Source: Alphaproteobacteria bacterium | GTDB taxonomy: Bacteria; Pseudomonadota; Alphaproteobacteria; Rickettsiales; JADKJE01 | Reading direction: 5' to 3' | NCBI GenBank assembly: GCA_016722515.1 | Contig: JADKJE010000002.1 | Location: 186,001-250,000, forward strand | DNA length: 64,000 nt | Part shown: one piece after another, positions 16,415-25,601 of the stretch | Position numbering within the stretch: position 1 is the first letter of the stretch | Layout of the letters: every line of letters starts with the position of its first letter | Position numbers and translations under genes: made by a program | The notes under the pieces: generated by a model | Seen by the model: only the letters and a program-made list of their open reading frames with translations | Database searches by the model: none | Told to the model about the DNA's origin: nothing

Positions 16415-17599
16415 ATGAATATCCATGAATACCAAGGTAAACAACTTCTTAAGAAGTTTGGCATAAAAGTTCCCGAGGGCCGAGTTGCCTTCACGCCTCA
16501 AGAGGCCGAAAAGGAAGCGCAGATTCTCCAAAGCGAAACTGGTTCGAAAATCATTGTTGTGAAAGCGCAAATTCATGCTGGTGGCCGTGGTAAGGCTGGT
16601 GGCGTTAAGTTATGCAAAACACCGCATGAAGCAAAAGAAATTGCTCAAGAAATGCTTGGCAAAATTCTGGTGACGCACCAAACAGGACCTGAAGGCCGTG
16701 AAGTAAAGCGCCTTTATATTGAGTCGGGCACGGATATTAAAAAAGAATATTATCTGGGTATTGTTGTTGACCGCGAAACAAGTCGCGTTACCTTCATGGT
16801 GTCAACCGAAGGTGGTGTTGATATTGAAGAAGTGGCTGCGCATCATCCAGAAAAAATCCAAATGGTGTCCATCGATCCTGCTTCGGGATTCCAGGATTTC
16901 CATGCACGAAAACTTGGATTTGGTTTGGGGTTTGAAGGGGCTCAATTAAAAGAGTTCGTTAAATTGGCTGCCAAATTTTATAGAGCATTTGTTGAAACCG
17001 ATGCTAGCCAGTTGGAAATTAACCCGTTGGTCGTTACCGGTACCGGTGAAATTATCCCGCTGGATGCTAAGTTTAACTTTGATTCTAATGCACTTTATCG
17101 TCATAAAGATATCGAAGATATGCGCGATGAAAACGAAGAAGATCCAATGGAGCTTCGTGCTAGCAAAGCAAGTCTCAGCTACGTAAAAATGGATGGCTCG
17201 ATTGGCTGTATGGTCAATGGTGCCGGCCTTGCTATGGCAACCATGGATATTATTAAACTCTATGGCCAAAGTCCGGCTAACTTTTTGGACGTGGGTGGTG
17301 GTGCTACCAAAGAGCGCGTCATTGAGGCGTTTAGAATCATTTTATCGGATCCAAACGTCAAAGCAATTCTGGTCAATATTTTTGGCGGAATCATGCGTTG
17401 CGACATCATTGCAGAAGGCGTCATTGCCGCAGCTAAGGAAGTCGGTTTGAACGTTCCATTGGTGGTCCGTCTGGAAGGTACCAATGTGGATCTTGGAAAA
17501 GAAATACTCAATAAATCAGGTTTGGCTATTACATCAGCAGATAATCTGGCTGATGCCGCTCAAAAAGTAGTCAATGCCGTTGCTAAGGAGGCCGCATAA
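16415..17599 (+). CDS. sucC: succinyl-CoA synthetase beta subunit
   Basis: ATP-grasp subunit (394 residues) that with SucD makes succinate, CoA and NTP from succinyl-CoA. The start MNIHEYQGKQLLKKFG is the family's invariant N-terminus and fixes the ATG at 16415. KAQIHAGGRGKAGGVK forms the nucleotide-binding part, and GGGATKERV and NIFGGIMRCDIIAEG the C-terminal domain. It overlaps sucD by one base (TAATG), so the subunits are translationally coupled. Confidence 0.97.
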   Translation: MNIHEYQGKQLLKKFGIKVPEGRVAFTPQEAEKEAQILQSETGSKIIVVKAQIHAGGRGKAGGVKLCKTPHEAKEIAQEMLGKILVTHQTGPEGREVKRLYIESGTDIKKEYYLGIVVDRETSRVTFMVSTEGGVDIEEVAAHHPEKIQMVSIDPASGFQDFHARKLGFGLGFEGAQLKEFVKLAAKFYRAFVETDASQLEINPLVVTGTGEIIPLDAKFNFDSNALYRHKDIEDMRDENEEDPMELRASKASLSYVKMDGSIGCMVNGAGLAMATMDIIKLYGQSPANFLDVGGGATKERVIEAFRIILSDPNVKAILVNIFGGIMRCDIIAEGVIAAAKEVGLNVPLVVRLEGTNVDLGKEILNKSGLAITSADNLADAAQKVVNAVAKEAA

Positions 17600-18477
17600 T
17601 GTCAGTACTTGTCGGTAAAAACACAAAAGTCATTTGCCAGGGGTTCACCGGAGAGCAAGGTACATTCCACTCTACGCAGGCAATCGCCTATGGAACAAAC
17701 ATGGTAGGAGGAGTGACTCCTGGAAAGGGTGGTTCTAAACACCTTGATTTGCCAGTCTTTAATACGGTTGATGAGGCCGTTCATACGACAGGCGCTACGG
17801 CATCTGTTATTTATGTCCCGCCTGCATTTGCAGCGGATGCCATCTTAGAGGCGATTGATGCTGGAGTTGAGCTTGCGGTTTGTATCACGGAAGGCATTCC
17901 TGTGCTTGACATGGTGCGGGTAAAACGTGCGCTTAGTGGGAGCAAAACGCGCCTTATTGGCCCTAATTGCCCAGGTGTCATTACTCCGGGTGAATGTAAA
18001 ATTGGTATTATGCCAGGCCATATCCATACGCGTGGAAAAATTGGTATCGTTTCTCGTTCTGGCACGTTGACATATGAAGCGGTTGCACAAACAACGGCAG
18101 CTGGACTGGGTCAGACAACATGTATCGGTATCGGTGGTGATCCAGTGAATGGCACCAATTTCGTTGATTGCCTGGAATTGTTTTTAGGCGATGATGAGAC
18201 ACAGGGTATAATCATGATCGGTGAAATTGGAGGCAGCGCAGAAGAAGAAGCTGCAGCATTCCTCAAATCACAAAAAACGAAAAAACCGGTTGTTGGGTTT
18301 ATCGCGGGTCGTACAGCTCCTCCAGGACGACGCATGGGCCATGCTGGCGCGATTGTTTCTGGTGGCAAAGGTGGTGCTGATGCAAAAATCGACGCTATGA
18401 AGTCGGCAGGTATGGTTGTTACGGATTCTCCTGCGACCATCGGCGAGACAATGCTGAAAGTGATGAAAGCTGCTTAA
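17599..18477 (+). CDS. sucD: succinyl-CoA synthetase alpha subunit
   Basis: The CoA-binding, phosphohistidine-carrying subunit, 292 residues. The CoA-binding loop GFTGEQGTFHS is at 15-25, GPNCPG at 121-126, and the phosphorylated His248 in GHAGAIVSGG. sucA follows by 18 bases, so sucCDAB-lpd look like one transcription unit. Confidence 0.97.
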   Translation: MSVLVGKNTKVICQGFTGEQGTFHSTQAIAYGTNMVGGVTPGKGGSKHLDLPVFNTVDEAVHTTGATASVIYVPPAFAADAILEAIDAGVELAVCITEGIPVLDMVRVKRALSGSKTRLIGPNCPGVITPGECKIGIMPGHIHTRGKIGIVSRSGTLTYEAVAQTTAAGLGQTTCIGIGGDPVNGTNFVDCLELFLGDDETQGIIMIGEIGGSAEEEAAAFLKSQKTKKPVVGFIAGRTAPPGRRMGHAGAIVSGGKGGADAKIDAMKSAGMVVTDSPATIGETMLKVMKAA

Positions 18478-18495
18478 CCTAAGCCTGAGTTTTAT

Positions 18496-21417
18496 ATGAG
18501 CAAAAACCGTTTACCACTCCAAGAGTTTCTTAACACGAGTGCTGTTTTTGGATCGAACGCTATTTACATTGAAGAAATGTATCAGCGTTATCTGGATGCT
18601 CCTCAATCTGTTTCTGAAGATTGGCAGGTGTTTTTCAGTAAGTTGAAAGACGCGTCTCCACAACAAGCAAAACGCAGTTTGCAGGGAGCTTCGTGGGAGC
18701 CCAAAAAGGGCGATGCCATTATTGGATTTAAAGGAACCGGTGATGCGCAATGGCAGGGATTTTTCAATTCTCTGGAAGAAAAAAAGCCATCCAAAGATAA
18801 AGACAAATCTAAAGCGTCCGCTTCTGAGATTAATGCAGATGCGCTGCGACGCACGGTGGCAATTCATGCTCTGATCAATGCGTATAAAGAATTCGGACAT
18901 CTTGAGGCAACGCTGGATCCTCTGGGTCTTAAGGTGCCCTCACCCTGTCAGGAACTAGATCCTGCGCGTTATGGCTTTACCGAGCAAGATCGTGGTCAGC
19001 CAATCCAGATGGGTGGAGAGCTCGGTTTTCAAATAGGAACATTGGACGATATCATTCTTGCGTTGCGCAACACCTATACGGATAAAATCGGCGTAGAGTT
19101 TATGCATATTTTGTCCTCTGAAGAACGGGAGTGGATTGCGGAGCGCATGGAGTCTTCTCGTGGAAATTATAGCGTTACGCCTGAAGAGCGCAGACGAGTA
19201 CTGCAGGATTTAATCGAAGCGGAAGCGTTTGAACAATTTGCTCACGTTAAATTTCCTGGTACAAAGCGGTTTTCGGTAGAAGGAAGCGAGACGGTCATAG
19301 CCTCTATTGAAACGATATTGGCGGTTGCTGCCAAAAACGGTATAGAAGAGATTGCTATTGGTATGGCTCACCGCGGGCGGTTAAATGTCCTCACCAAAGT
19401 GACTAAAAAACCATATGCAGCAATGTTTTCAGAATTTCAGGGTAAATCTGCTTTTCCTGCTGAATTGAATATCTCGGGTGACGTGAAATACCATTTGGGT
19501 GCAACGTGTGAGCGCGAATATGAAGGCAAAAAAATCCACGTAACCCTGATGCCAAATCCATCTCATCTGGAAACGGTGGGTGCCGTAACGGTGGGAAGGG
19601 TGCGTGCACGACAGGATGCCTTGGGGATTGGCCAGCAGAGCTGGGACAAAGCAATGGCATTGATATTACATGGGGATGCTTCTTTTGCAGGACAGGGCGT
19701 GGTGACAGAAACGTTGACGCTGAGCCGGACCGATGCTTATGGAACGGGGGGTAGCATTCATATTATCGTGAATAACCAGGTTGGTTTTACCACTAATCCG
19801 GAGGATGCACGCTCATCTACGTACGCATCTGACATGGCGAAAGGAATTCAGATTCCAATTTTTCACGTTAATGGCGACGATCCTGATGCGGTTGCCCATG
19901 TTACAAAGCTTGCTTTTGATTATCGTCGGCAATTTAAAAAAGATGTGGTTCTGGATGTTATCGGTTATCGCCGTTATGGCCATAATGAAGGTGATGAGCC
20001 TCTTTTCACGCAGCCTATTATGTATAAGTCTATCGCTGTCCATCCAACCACTGCGGTGCTCTATGCGCAACAGTTAGCAGCTGAGGGTGTTGTAACAGAA
20101 CAAGATTCGCAAACTATGCGTGAAACCTTTAAGGGTGATCTTGAAAAAGCACTTAAAGCAGCGGATACCTATAAACCAGAAGCTGAATGGTTAAATGGCA
20201 GCTGGAAAGGCCTTACTGGTGAGCGCAAAAAACGTAAAGACGAAAAAACCGGTGTCGATATCGCTGAACTTAAAAAAGTAGGCAAGGTTATTTCAACCAA
20301 ACCTAACCATATCACCATTAACTCAAAAATTGAGAGGCAGCTTGAAGCAAAAGCTAAAATGGTTGCTTCTGGTCAAGGTATTGATTGGGCAACAGGTGAG
20401 GCTTTGGCATTTGGGTCATTGCTGCAGGAAGGTACGCCAATACGTTTTACGGGGCAGGATGTGCGTCGTGGTACGTTCTCGCATCGACATGCCGTTTTGA
20501 CTGACCAAGATACGAATGAGCGATATATTCCACTGAATAAAATCAGTAACAAACAAGCGAAGCTTGAAATTTATGACAGCACGTTGTCTGAATATGCAGT
20601 CCTTGGTTTTGAATATGGCTACAGCAAAGCCGATCCAAAAAATTTGGTTTTATGGGAAGGGCAGTTTGGTGACTTCGTCAATACGGCACAAGTGGTGATT
20701 GACCAGTTTATCGCTTCGGCGGAAACCAAATGGTTGCGTTTAAGCGGGTTGGTGATGTTATTGCCGCATGGGTTTGAAGGGCAGGGGCCTGAGCATAGCT
20801 CGGCGCGTCCGGAGCGATTCTTGCAATTGTGCGCTGAGGACAACATGCATGTTGTCAATTGCACTACCCCAGCCAATTATTTTCATGCTCTGCGTCGGCA
20901 ACAGCTGCGTAATTATCGTAAGCCACTCATTGTCATGTCGCCTAAATCGTTGTTGCGTCATCGTTTGGCCGTTTCAAGCATGGATGATTTTATCACAGGC
21001 ACAGCGTTTAAACCGATTATTTCGGAAGTCAGCGATCTCAAGCCTGCAAAAGTAAGAAAGCTTGTGATATGCAGTGGCAAGGTTTATTACGATCTCTATG
21101 AGGCCCGCGAAAAAGAGGGAATTAAAGATGTCGCTATTATCCGTATGGAAGAGTATTATCCATTCCCAGAAAGCCAGATCATTGCAGAATTGAAGCTCTA
21201 TAAGAATGCCGAAGTTGTGTGGTGTCAGGAAGAGCCCAAAAATATGGGAGCGTGGTCCTTTGTTGAGCCTCTTTTGGAAGACGTATTGGCGAAGGCCGAT
21301 GCCAAAACCAAGCGTGCTGGTTATGTAGGACGCAAGGCGTCTGCTTCTCCAGCTGTTGGTTATCAAAAAGTGCATAACGAAGAGCAGGCTTCTTTAGTTA
21401 AAACTGCTTTATCATAA
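18496..21417 (+). CDS. sucA: 2-oxoglutarate dehydrogenase E1 component
   Basis: Thiamine-diphosphate-dependent decarboxylase of the 2-oxoglutarate dehydrogenase complex, 973 residues, full length. The N-terminal peptide that docks to E2 (YIEEMYQRYLDAPQSVSEDW) is present. GMAHRGRLNVL (near 292) and the TPP-binding region HGDASFAGQGVVTETL (near 393-408) followed by NNQVGFTT mark the active site. A charged insert rich in K, D and S lies at about 90-110. The E2 gene follows 22 bases later. Confidence 0.97.
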   Translation: MSKNRLPLQEFLNTSAVFGSNAIYIEEMYQRYLDAPQSVSEDWQVFFSKLKDASPQQAKRSLQGASWEPKKGDAIIGFKGTGDAQWQGFFNSLEEKKPSKDKDKSKASASEINADALRRTVAIHALINAYKEFGHLEATLDPLGLKVPSPCQELDPARYGFTEQDRGQPIQMGGELGFQIGTLDDIILALRNTYTDKIGVEFMHILSSEEREWIAERMESSRGNYSVTPEERRRVLQDLIEAEAFEQFAHVKFPGTKRFSVEGSETVIASIETILAVAAKNGIEEIAIGMAHRGRLNVLTKVTKKPYAAMFSEFQGKSAFPAELNISGDVKYHLGATCEREYEGKKIHVTLMPNPSHLETVGAVTVGRVRARQDALGIGQQSWDKAMALILHGDASFAGQGVVTETLTLSRTDAYGTGGSIHIIVNNQVGFTTNPEDARSSTYASDMAKGIQIPIFHVNGDDPDAVAHVTKLAFDYRRQFKKDVVLDVIGYRRYGHNEGDEPLFTQPIMYKSIAVHPTTAVLYAQQLAAEGVVTEQDSQTMRETFKGDLEKALKAADTYKPEAEWLNGSWKGLTGERKKRKDEKTGVDIAELKKVGKVISTKPNHITINSKIERQLEAKAKMVASGQGIDWATGEALAFGSLLQEGTPIRFTGQDVRRGTFSHRHAVLTDQDTNERYIPLNKISNKQAKLEIYDSTLSEYAVLGFEYGYSKADPKNLVLWEGQFGDFVNTAQVVIDQFIASAETKWLRLSGLVMLLPHGFEGQGPEHSSARPERFLQLCAEDNMHVVNCTTPANYFHALRRQQLRNYRKPLIVMSPKSLLRHRLAVSSMDDFITGTAFKPIISEVSDLKPAKVRKLVICSGKVYYDLYEAREKEGIKDVAIIRMEEYYPFPESQIIAELKLYKNAEVVWCQEEPKNMGAWSFVEPLLEDVLAKADAKTKRAGYVGRKASASPAVGYQKVHNEEQASLVKTALS

Positions 21418-21439
21418 TTAATCTATATTGGAGCAAAAC

Positions 21440-22654
21440 ATGCCAGTAGAAATCAAAGTTCCTACCCTGGGTGAGTCGGTAAGTGAAGCAACGGTTGCCA
21501 AGTTGATGAAAAAAGCAGGCGATACGGTGAAGGCAGATGATGTCATTATGGAGCTTGAAACCGATAAAGTGACGCTTGAAGTCAGCGCTCCTTCAGCTGG
21601 AATGATTACCGAATTAAAAGTCAGCGAAGGCGCTACGGTAAAAGCAGGAGCTACGTTGGGATCGATTGATCCAAGCAAAGCAGGCAGTGCGCCGGCGCGG
21701 GCAGAAACACCTGTTTCGTTGTCGTCGTCTAAAACACCAGCTGCAGCAATTTCTGCACCAGCTGCAGCGTCTTCAGCAAGCAAGATTCTTTCACCTGCTG
21801 CACAGAAAATTGCCAAGGAAAATCAAATAGATGCGGATGCTGTTTCTGGTACCGGTAAAGGTGGTAGAGCCACAAAAGGTGATGTACTCAAAGTCGTCGA
21901 ATCAGGATCTGGCGCTGTTGCGGCATCAACCGTTGCGGCAAATGAATCTAACCCGCGCCTCGAAGAGCGCGTCCGCATGACTCGTTTGCGTCAAAGGATT
22001 GCGGAACGCTTGAAAGCATCGCAAGATACAGCGGCTATCTTAACAACATTCAATGAAGTTGATTTTAGCGCGATCAAAGCCTTGCGCGACGAATTTAAAG
22101 ACAGTTTTGAAAAACGCCATGGTGTGAAATTAGGTTTCATGTCGTTCTTTGTTAAAGCGGCCGTTAAGGCATTACAGGATATTCCTGTGGTGAATGCACA
22201 AATTGATGGCGACGATATCGTCTATAAACATTTCTGTGATGTTGGGGTCGCTGTTGGTACGCCACAAGGTCTGGTTGTGCCGATTATTCGTAATGCAGAG
22301 CAAATGTCATTCGCGCAGATCGAAAAGAAAATTGCTGATTTTGGTGCGCGTGCCCGTGATGGTAAATTAACGGTTGATGACATGACCGGCGGTACATTCA
22401 CTATTTCTAATGGTGGTGTCTATGGTTCATTATTATCGACCCCGATCATTAATCCTCCGCAATCGGCTATTTTAGGAATGCACTCAATTCAAGAGCGTCC
22501 GGTTGTGGTGAATGGTCAAATCGTGATTCGTCCGATGATGTACCTGGCTCTGTCGTATGACCATCGTTTAATTGATGGAAAAGAGGCTGTGACCTTCCTG
22601 GTGCGCATTAAACAATATGTAGAAGATCCTCAGCGTTTATTGTTAGACGTTTAG
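21440..22654 (+). CDS. sucB: dihydrolipoyl succinyltransferase E2 component
   Basis: Core of the 2-oxoglutarate dehydrogenase complex, 404 residues. Lipoyl domain 1-78 with lipoyl-Lys43 in ELETDKVTLEV; an Ala/Ser-rich linker (about 80-112); the E1/E3-binding domain (about 113-150, LSPAAQKIAKENQID); and the catalytic domain (about 170-404) with the active His in SYDHRLIDG. The ATG at 21440 follows a GGAG site; a TTG four codons upstream is in frame but less likely. Confidence 0.96.
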   Translation: MPVEIKVPTLGESVSEATVAKLMKKAGDTVKADDVIMELETDKVTLEVSAPSAGMITELKVSEGATVKAGATLGSIDPSKAGSAPARAETPVSLSSSKTPAAAISAPAAASSASKILSPAAQKIAKENQIDADAVSGTGKGGRATKGDVLKVVESGSGAVAASTVAANESNPRLEERVRMTRLRQRIAERLKASQDTAAILTTFNEVDFSAIKALRDEFKDSFEKRHGVKLGFMSFFVKAAVKALQDIPVVNAQIDGDDIVYKHFCDVGVAVGTPQGLVVPIIRNAEQMSFAQIEKKIADFGARARDGKLTVDDMTGGTFTISNGGVYGSLLSTPIINPPQSAILGMHSIQERPVVVNGQIVIRPMMYLALSYDHRLIDGKEAVTFLVRIKQYVEDPQRLLLDV

Positions 22655-22678
22655 TTTGGTAAGAAAGGGAGTTTTCCA

Positions 22679-24079
22679 ATGAGTCAATATGACCTGGTTG
22701 TAATCGGTGGTGGTCCTGGTGGGTATGTTGCCGCAATTAAAGCAGCACAATTAGGCATGAAAGTCGCCTGTGTTGAAAAGCGCGGTGCTTTAGGCGGGAC
22801 ATGCTTAAACGTTGGCTGTATTCCCTCGAAGGCACTCTTGAATATTTCCCATAAATATCATGATGCTAAACATTTCAATGATCTTGGCATCAAGATCAAA
22901 GGCCTGGATCTTGACCTGTCCACGGTTATGTCTAACAAAGACAATGTCGTGAAAGGGTTAACCCAAGGGATTGAAGGCTTATTCAAAAAAAATCAGGTTA
23001 CGTACATACAAGGTACAGGCAACATTAAATCGCCAACCGAAGTGGTTGTGTCTGCTGGTAAAGGCAAAAGCGAAACCATTCAAACCAAACGTATCCTTAT
23101 TGCCACCGGATCTGAAGTATCATCTCTTCCGGGCGTTGAAATTGATGAGAAGCGAATCGTATCGTCGACTGGTGCGCTTACTTTATCGGAAGTCCCTAAA
23201 AAGTTAGTGGTGATTGGTGCTGGGGTTATTGGCTTAGAGATGGGATCCGTTTGGAGCCGTTTTGGTTCAGAAGTCCAGGTGATTGAATATTCCCAAGAGA
23301 TCTTGCCATTTATGGATAAAGATGTTCGTAAAGCATTCCAGCGTACGTTAGAAAAACAAGGCTTCTCCTTCAAGCTGGGTGCTAAAGTATCTGCGGCAAA
23401 AGTATCCGGTAAAACCGTAACGCTAACGGTTGAATCATTGGCTACAGGCGAAAGTGAAAATATCAAAGCGGATGTTGTTCTGGTTGCGGTTGGCCGTCGT
23501 CCTTATACCGATGGTTTAGGTCTCGAAGAAGTTGGCGTCATCAAAGATAACCGTGGACGCGTATTGGTCGATGATCATTTTGAAACCAACGTAAAAGGCA
23601 TTTTTGCGATTGGTGACGTTATTCCTGGACCAATGCTTGCACATAAAGCCGAAGAAGATGGTATTGCCGCTGTTGAAACCATGGCAGGCCAAGCAGGACA
23701 TGTGGATTATGATTTGGTACCAAGTGTGATTTACACGCACCCAGAAGTGGCATCCGTTGGTAAAACAGAAGATCAACTGAAAGAGCTGGGCATTGCGGTT
23801 AATATCGGAAAATTCAGTTTCATGGCCAACAGCCGTGCACGGGCCAATCAGGATACCGAAGGTTTCGTTAAGATCATTGCCTGCAAAGAAACCGATATGG
23901 TATTGGGTGTTCATATAGTAGGGCCACAGGCTGGTGAATTGATTCAAGAAGCAGTGACGGCCATGGCCTTTAAAGCGGCATCTGAAGATATTGCCCGCAT
24001 TTGCCATGCACATCCGTGCTTATCTGAGGCGGTAAAAGAAGCAGCATTAGCGACATTCTCAAAACCGATTCATAGTTAA
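22679..24079 (+). CDS. lpdA: dihydrolipoyl dehydrogenase E3 component
   Basis: FAD enzyme of 466 residues that reoxidises lipoyl groups with NAD+. FAD motif GGGPGGYVAA at 10-19, redox disulphide Cys42/Cys47 in GGTCLNVGCIPSKALL, second NAD motif VIGAGVIGLEMGSVW near 180, and the C-terminal His-Glu pair in HAHPCLSEAVKE. It follows sucB by 24 bases and likely serves both 2-oxoglutarate and pyruvate dehydrogenases. Confidence 0.97.
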   Translation: MSQYDLVVIGGGPGGYVAAIKAAQLGMKVACVEKRGALGGTCLNVGCIPSKALLNISHKYHDAKHFNDLGIKIKGLDLDLSTVMSNKDNVVKGLTQGIEGLFKKNQVTYIQGTGNIKSPTEVVVSAGKGKSETIQTKRILIATGSEVSSLPGVEIDEKRIVSSTGALTLSEVPKKLVVIGAGVIGLEMGSVWSRFGSEVQVIEYSQEILPFMDKDVRKAFQRTLEKQGFSFKLGAKVSAAKVSGKTVTLTVESLATGESENIKADVVLVAVGRRPYTDGLGLEEVGVIKDNRGRVLVDDHFETNVKGIFAIGDVIPGPMLAHKAEEDGIAAVETMAGQAGHVDYDLVPSVIYTHPEVASVGKTEDQLKELGIAVNIGKFSFMANSRARANQDTEGFVKIIACKETDMVLGVHIVGPQAGELIQEAVTAMAFKAASEDIARICHAHPCLSEAVKEAALATFSKPIHS

Positions 24080-24093
24080 TAAAGAAGAATCCA

Positions 24094-24122
24094 GCGACCT
24101 TCTTCTCAAGGGAGCAGGTCGC
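24094..24122 (+). terminator. inverted repeat after lpdA, possible terminator
   Basis: GCGACCT (24094-24100) pairs perfectly with AGGTCGC (24116-24122) around a 15-base loop. The following sequence is not a clean T-run (CTTCTTTTG comes 6 bases later), so it may be a weak terminator or an mRNA-stabilising hairpin between the lpd and gloB genes. Confidence 0.4.
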
Positions 24123-24157
24123 GTCACGCTTCTTTTGGGGAATTAAAGAGGCTCATC

Positions 24158-24886
24158 ATGCAACTTATCGTTATCCCTGTTCTCAAGGATAATTATGCCT
24201 ATCTATTGCGAGACGATGCCACGAATACTACCATCGTCATCGATCCCTCAGAAGCCGATCCCATATTAAAAGAACTGAAGAAGCATAGCTGGATGCTGAC
24301 ACACATTATCAATACACACCATCACTGGGATCATACGGATGGGAATGTTGAGCTTAAGCAGCAAACATCATGTCAGGTCATTGGCTATAAGGGGGATGCT
24401 CATCGTATTCCAGCCATCGATGAAACCTGGGAAGATAAGGGTTCTTACCGGCTTGGCCGTTTCCATTTTGATGTGAGGCATACCCCGGGCCACACGCTTG
24501 GCCAGACTCTACTCCATGTGCCCGAACTGAATGCCTTATTTTGTGGTGATACATTATTCTCGCTTGGCTGCGGTCGATTATTTGAAGGAACGCCGGCACA
24601 ACTCTTTGCAAGCCTGCAAACGATAGCCACGTATCCTGATGATGTGAAACTTTATTGCGGACATGAATATACCCTGGCGAACGGTGCCTTTGCTACGATG
24701 GTTGAGCCCAACAATAAGGATTTGATGGCATATCTTGCCAATGCCACAACCCTTCGAGAACAGGGACTGCCAACCATACCTACCACCGTAGGAATAGAAA
24801 AGCGCTGTAACCCGTTTCTCCGCGTTTCTAATGTAGACGACTTTGCCAGGTTGAGAACTATGAAAGATCGTTTTAAGCTGTCTTAA
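24158..24886 (+). CDS. gloB: hydroxyacylglutathione hydrolase (glyoxalase II)
   Basis: Metallo-beta-lactamase-fold thioesterase of 242 residues that hydrolyses S-lactoylglutathione to lactate and glutathione in methylglyoxal detoxification. Metal motif THHHWDH places His54, His56, Asp58 and His59; further ligands are His112-type (RHTPGHTLGQT), CGDTLF and the YCGHEYT substrate-binding segment. The C-terminal ERCNPFLR-like end (KRCNPFLRV) is typical of GloB and binds glutathione. It converges on lolD with a 28-base gap. Confidence 0.94.
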   Translation: MQLIVIPVLKDNYAYLLRDDATNTTIVIDPSEADPILKELKKHSWMLTHIINTHHHWDHTDGNVELKQQTSCQVIGYKGDAHRIPAIDETWEDKGSYRLGRFHFDVRHTPGHTLGQTLLHVPELNALFCGDTLFSLGCGRLFEGTPAQLFASLQTIATYPDDVKLYCGHEYTLANGAFATMVEPNNKDLMAYLANATTLREQGLPTIPTTVGIEKRCNPFLRVSNVDDFARLRTMKDRFKLS

Positions 24887-24914
24887 ACCTATCGATTTAT
24901 TAGCGGCAAACCTT

Positions 24915-25601
24915 CTAGCTATTTAACTCTTCTAGTCTTCCATTATGCAGCGTTACTCTGCGATCAAGTTTTTCGGCCAAAGTCTGATTATGAGTAACAA
25001 TCAGTGCGGAGAGATTATGGTCGCGCGAAGCTTTGATAAAGGTTTCAAATACATCTTCGGCCGTGTGGGGATCGAGATTGCCGGTTGGTTCATCGGCAAG
25101 GATAAGAGCGGGTTTATGGACCATTGCCCGGGCAATGGCAACACGTTGCTGTTGGCCACCTGAGAGTTGTCCTGGTGTGTGATCCATTCGGTCGCTTAGG
25201 CCTAATTCGGTTAGTATTTGAACGGCTGTTTCTTTAATATCTTTAGGTTTCCCGCCGGCAATACGCAACGGCAGCATCACATTTTCAAGCGCTGTGAACT
25301 CGGAAATTAAATGGTGGAATTGATACACAAAACCAAGATCATAGCGGCGGATAAGGGTGCGTTTATGTTCGGAAAGTTCAGAGGTGCGTTTTCCCGAGAT
25401 AATCGCTTCGCCACTGGTGGGCACATCCAGTAGCCCTGCTATTTGTAATAAGGTTGTTTTGCCAGAACCTGAAGGTCCCACAAGCGCCACTAATTCACCT
25501 GGTGCAATCGATAAATTGACATCAACCAGAATTTCCAGCAGATTATCGCCCTGCATAAAATGTTTATGAACGGATTGCAGGTGGATGATGGGGTTATTCA
25601 T
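24915..25601 (-). CDS. lolD: lipoprotein-releasing ABC transporter ATPase LolD
   Basis: ATPase of the LolCDE complex that extracts outer-membrane lipoproteins from the inner membrane. The 228-residue protein has Walker A GPSGSGKTT, the signature LSGGQQQRVAIARAM and Walker B LILADEPTGNLD, followed by the LolD-type switch His in VTHNQ. The frame is open upstream, but MNNPIIHLQSVHK (ATG at 25601) aligns with family N-termini and overlaps the permease gene by 8 bases. It matters for the many lipoproteins encoded at 47.8-53.2 kb. Confidence 0.94.
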   Translation of the reverse strand: MNNPIIHLQSVHKHFMQGDNLLEILVDVNLSIAPGELVALVGPSGSGKTTLLQIAGLLDVPTSGEAIISGKRTSELSEHKRTLIRRYDLGFVYQFHHLISEFTALENVMLPLRIAGGKPKDIKETAVQILTELGLSDRMDHTPGQLSGGQQQRVAIARAMVHKPALILADEPTGNLDPHTAEDVFETFIKASRDHNLSALIVTHNQTLAEKLDRRVTLHNGRLEELNS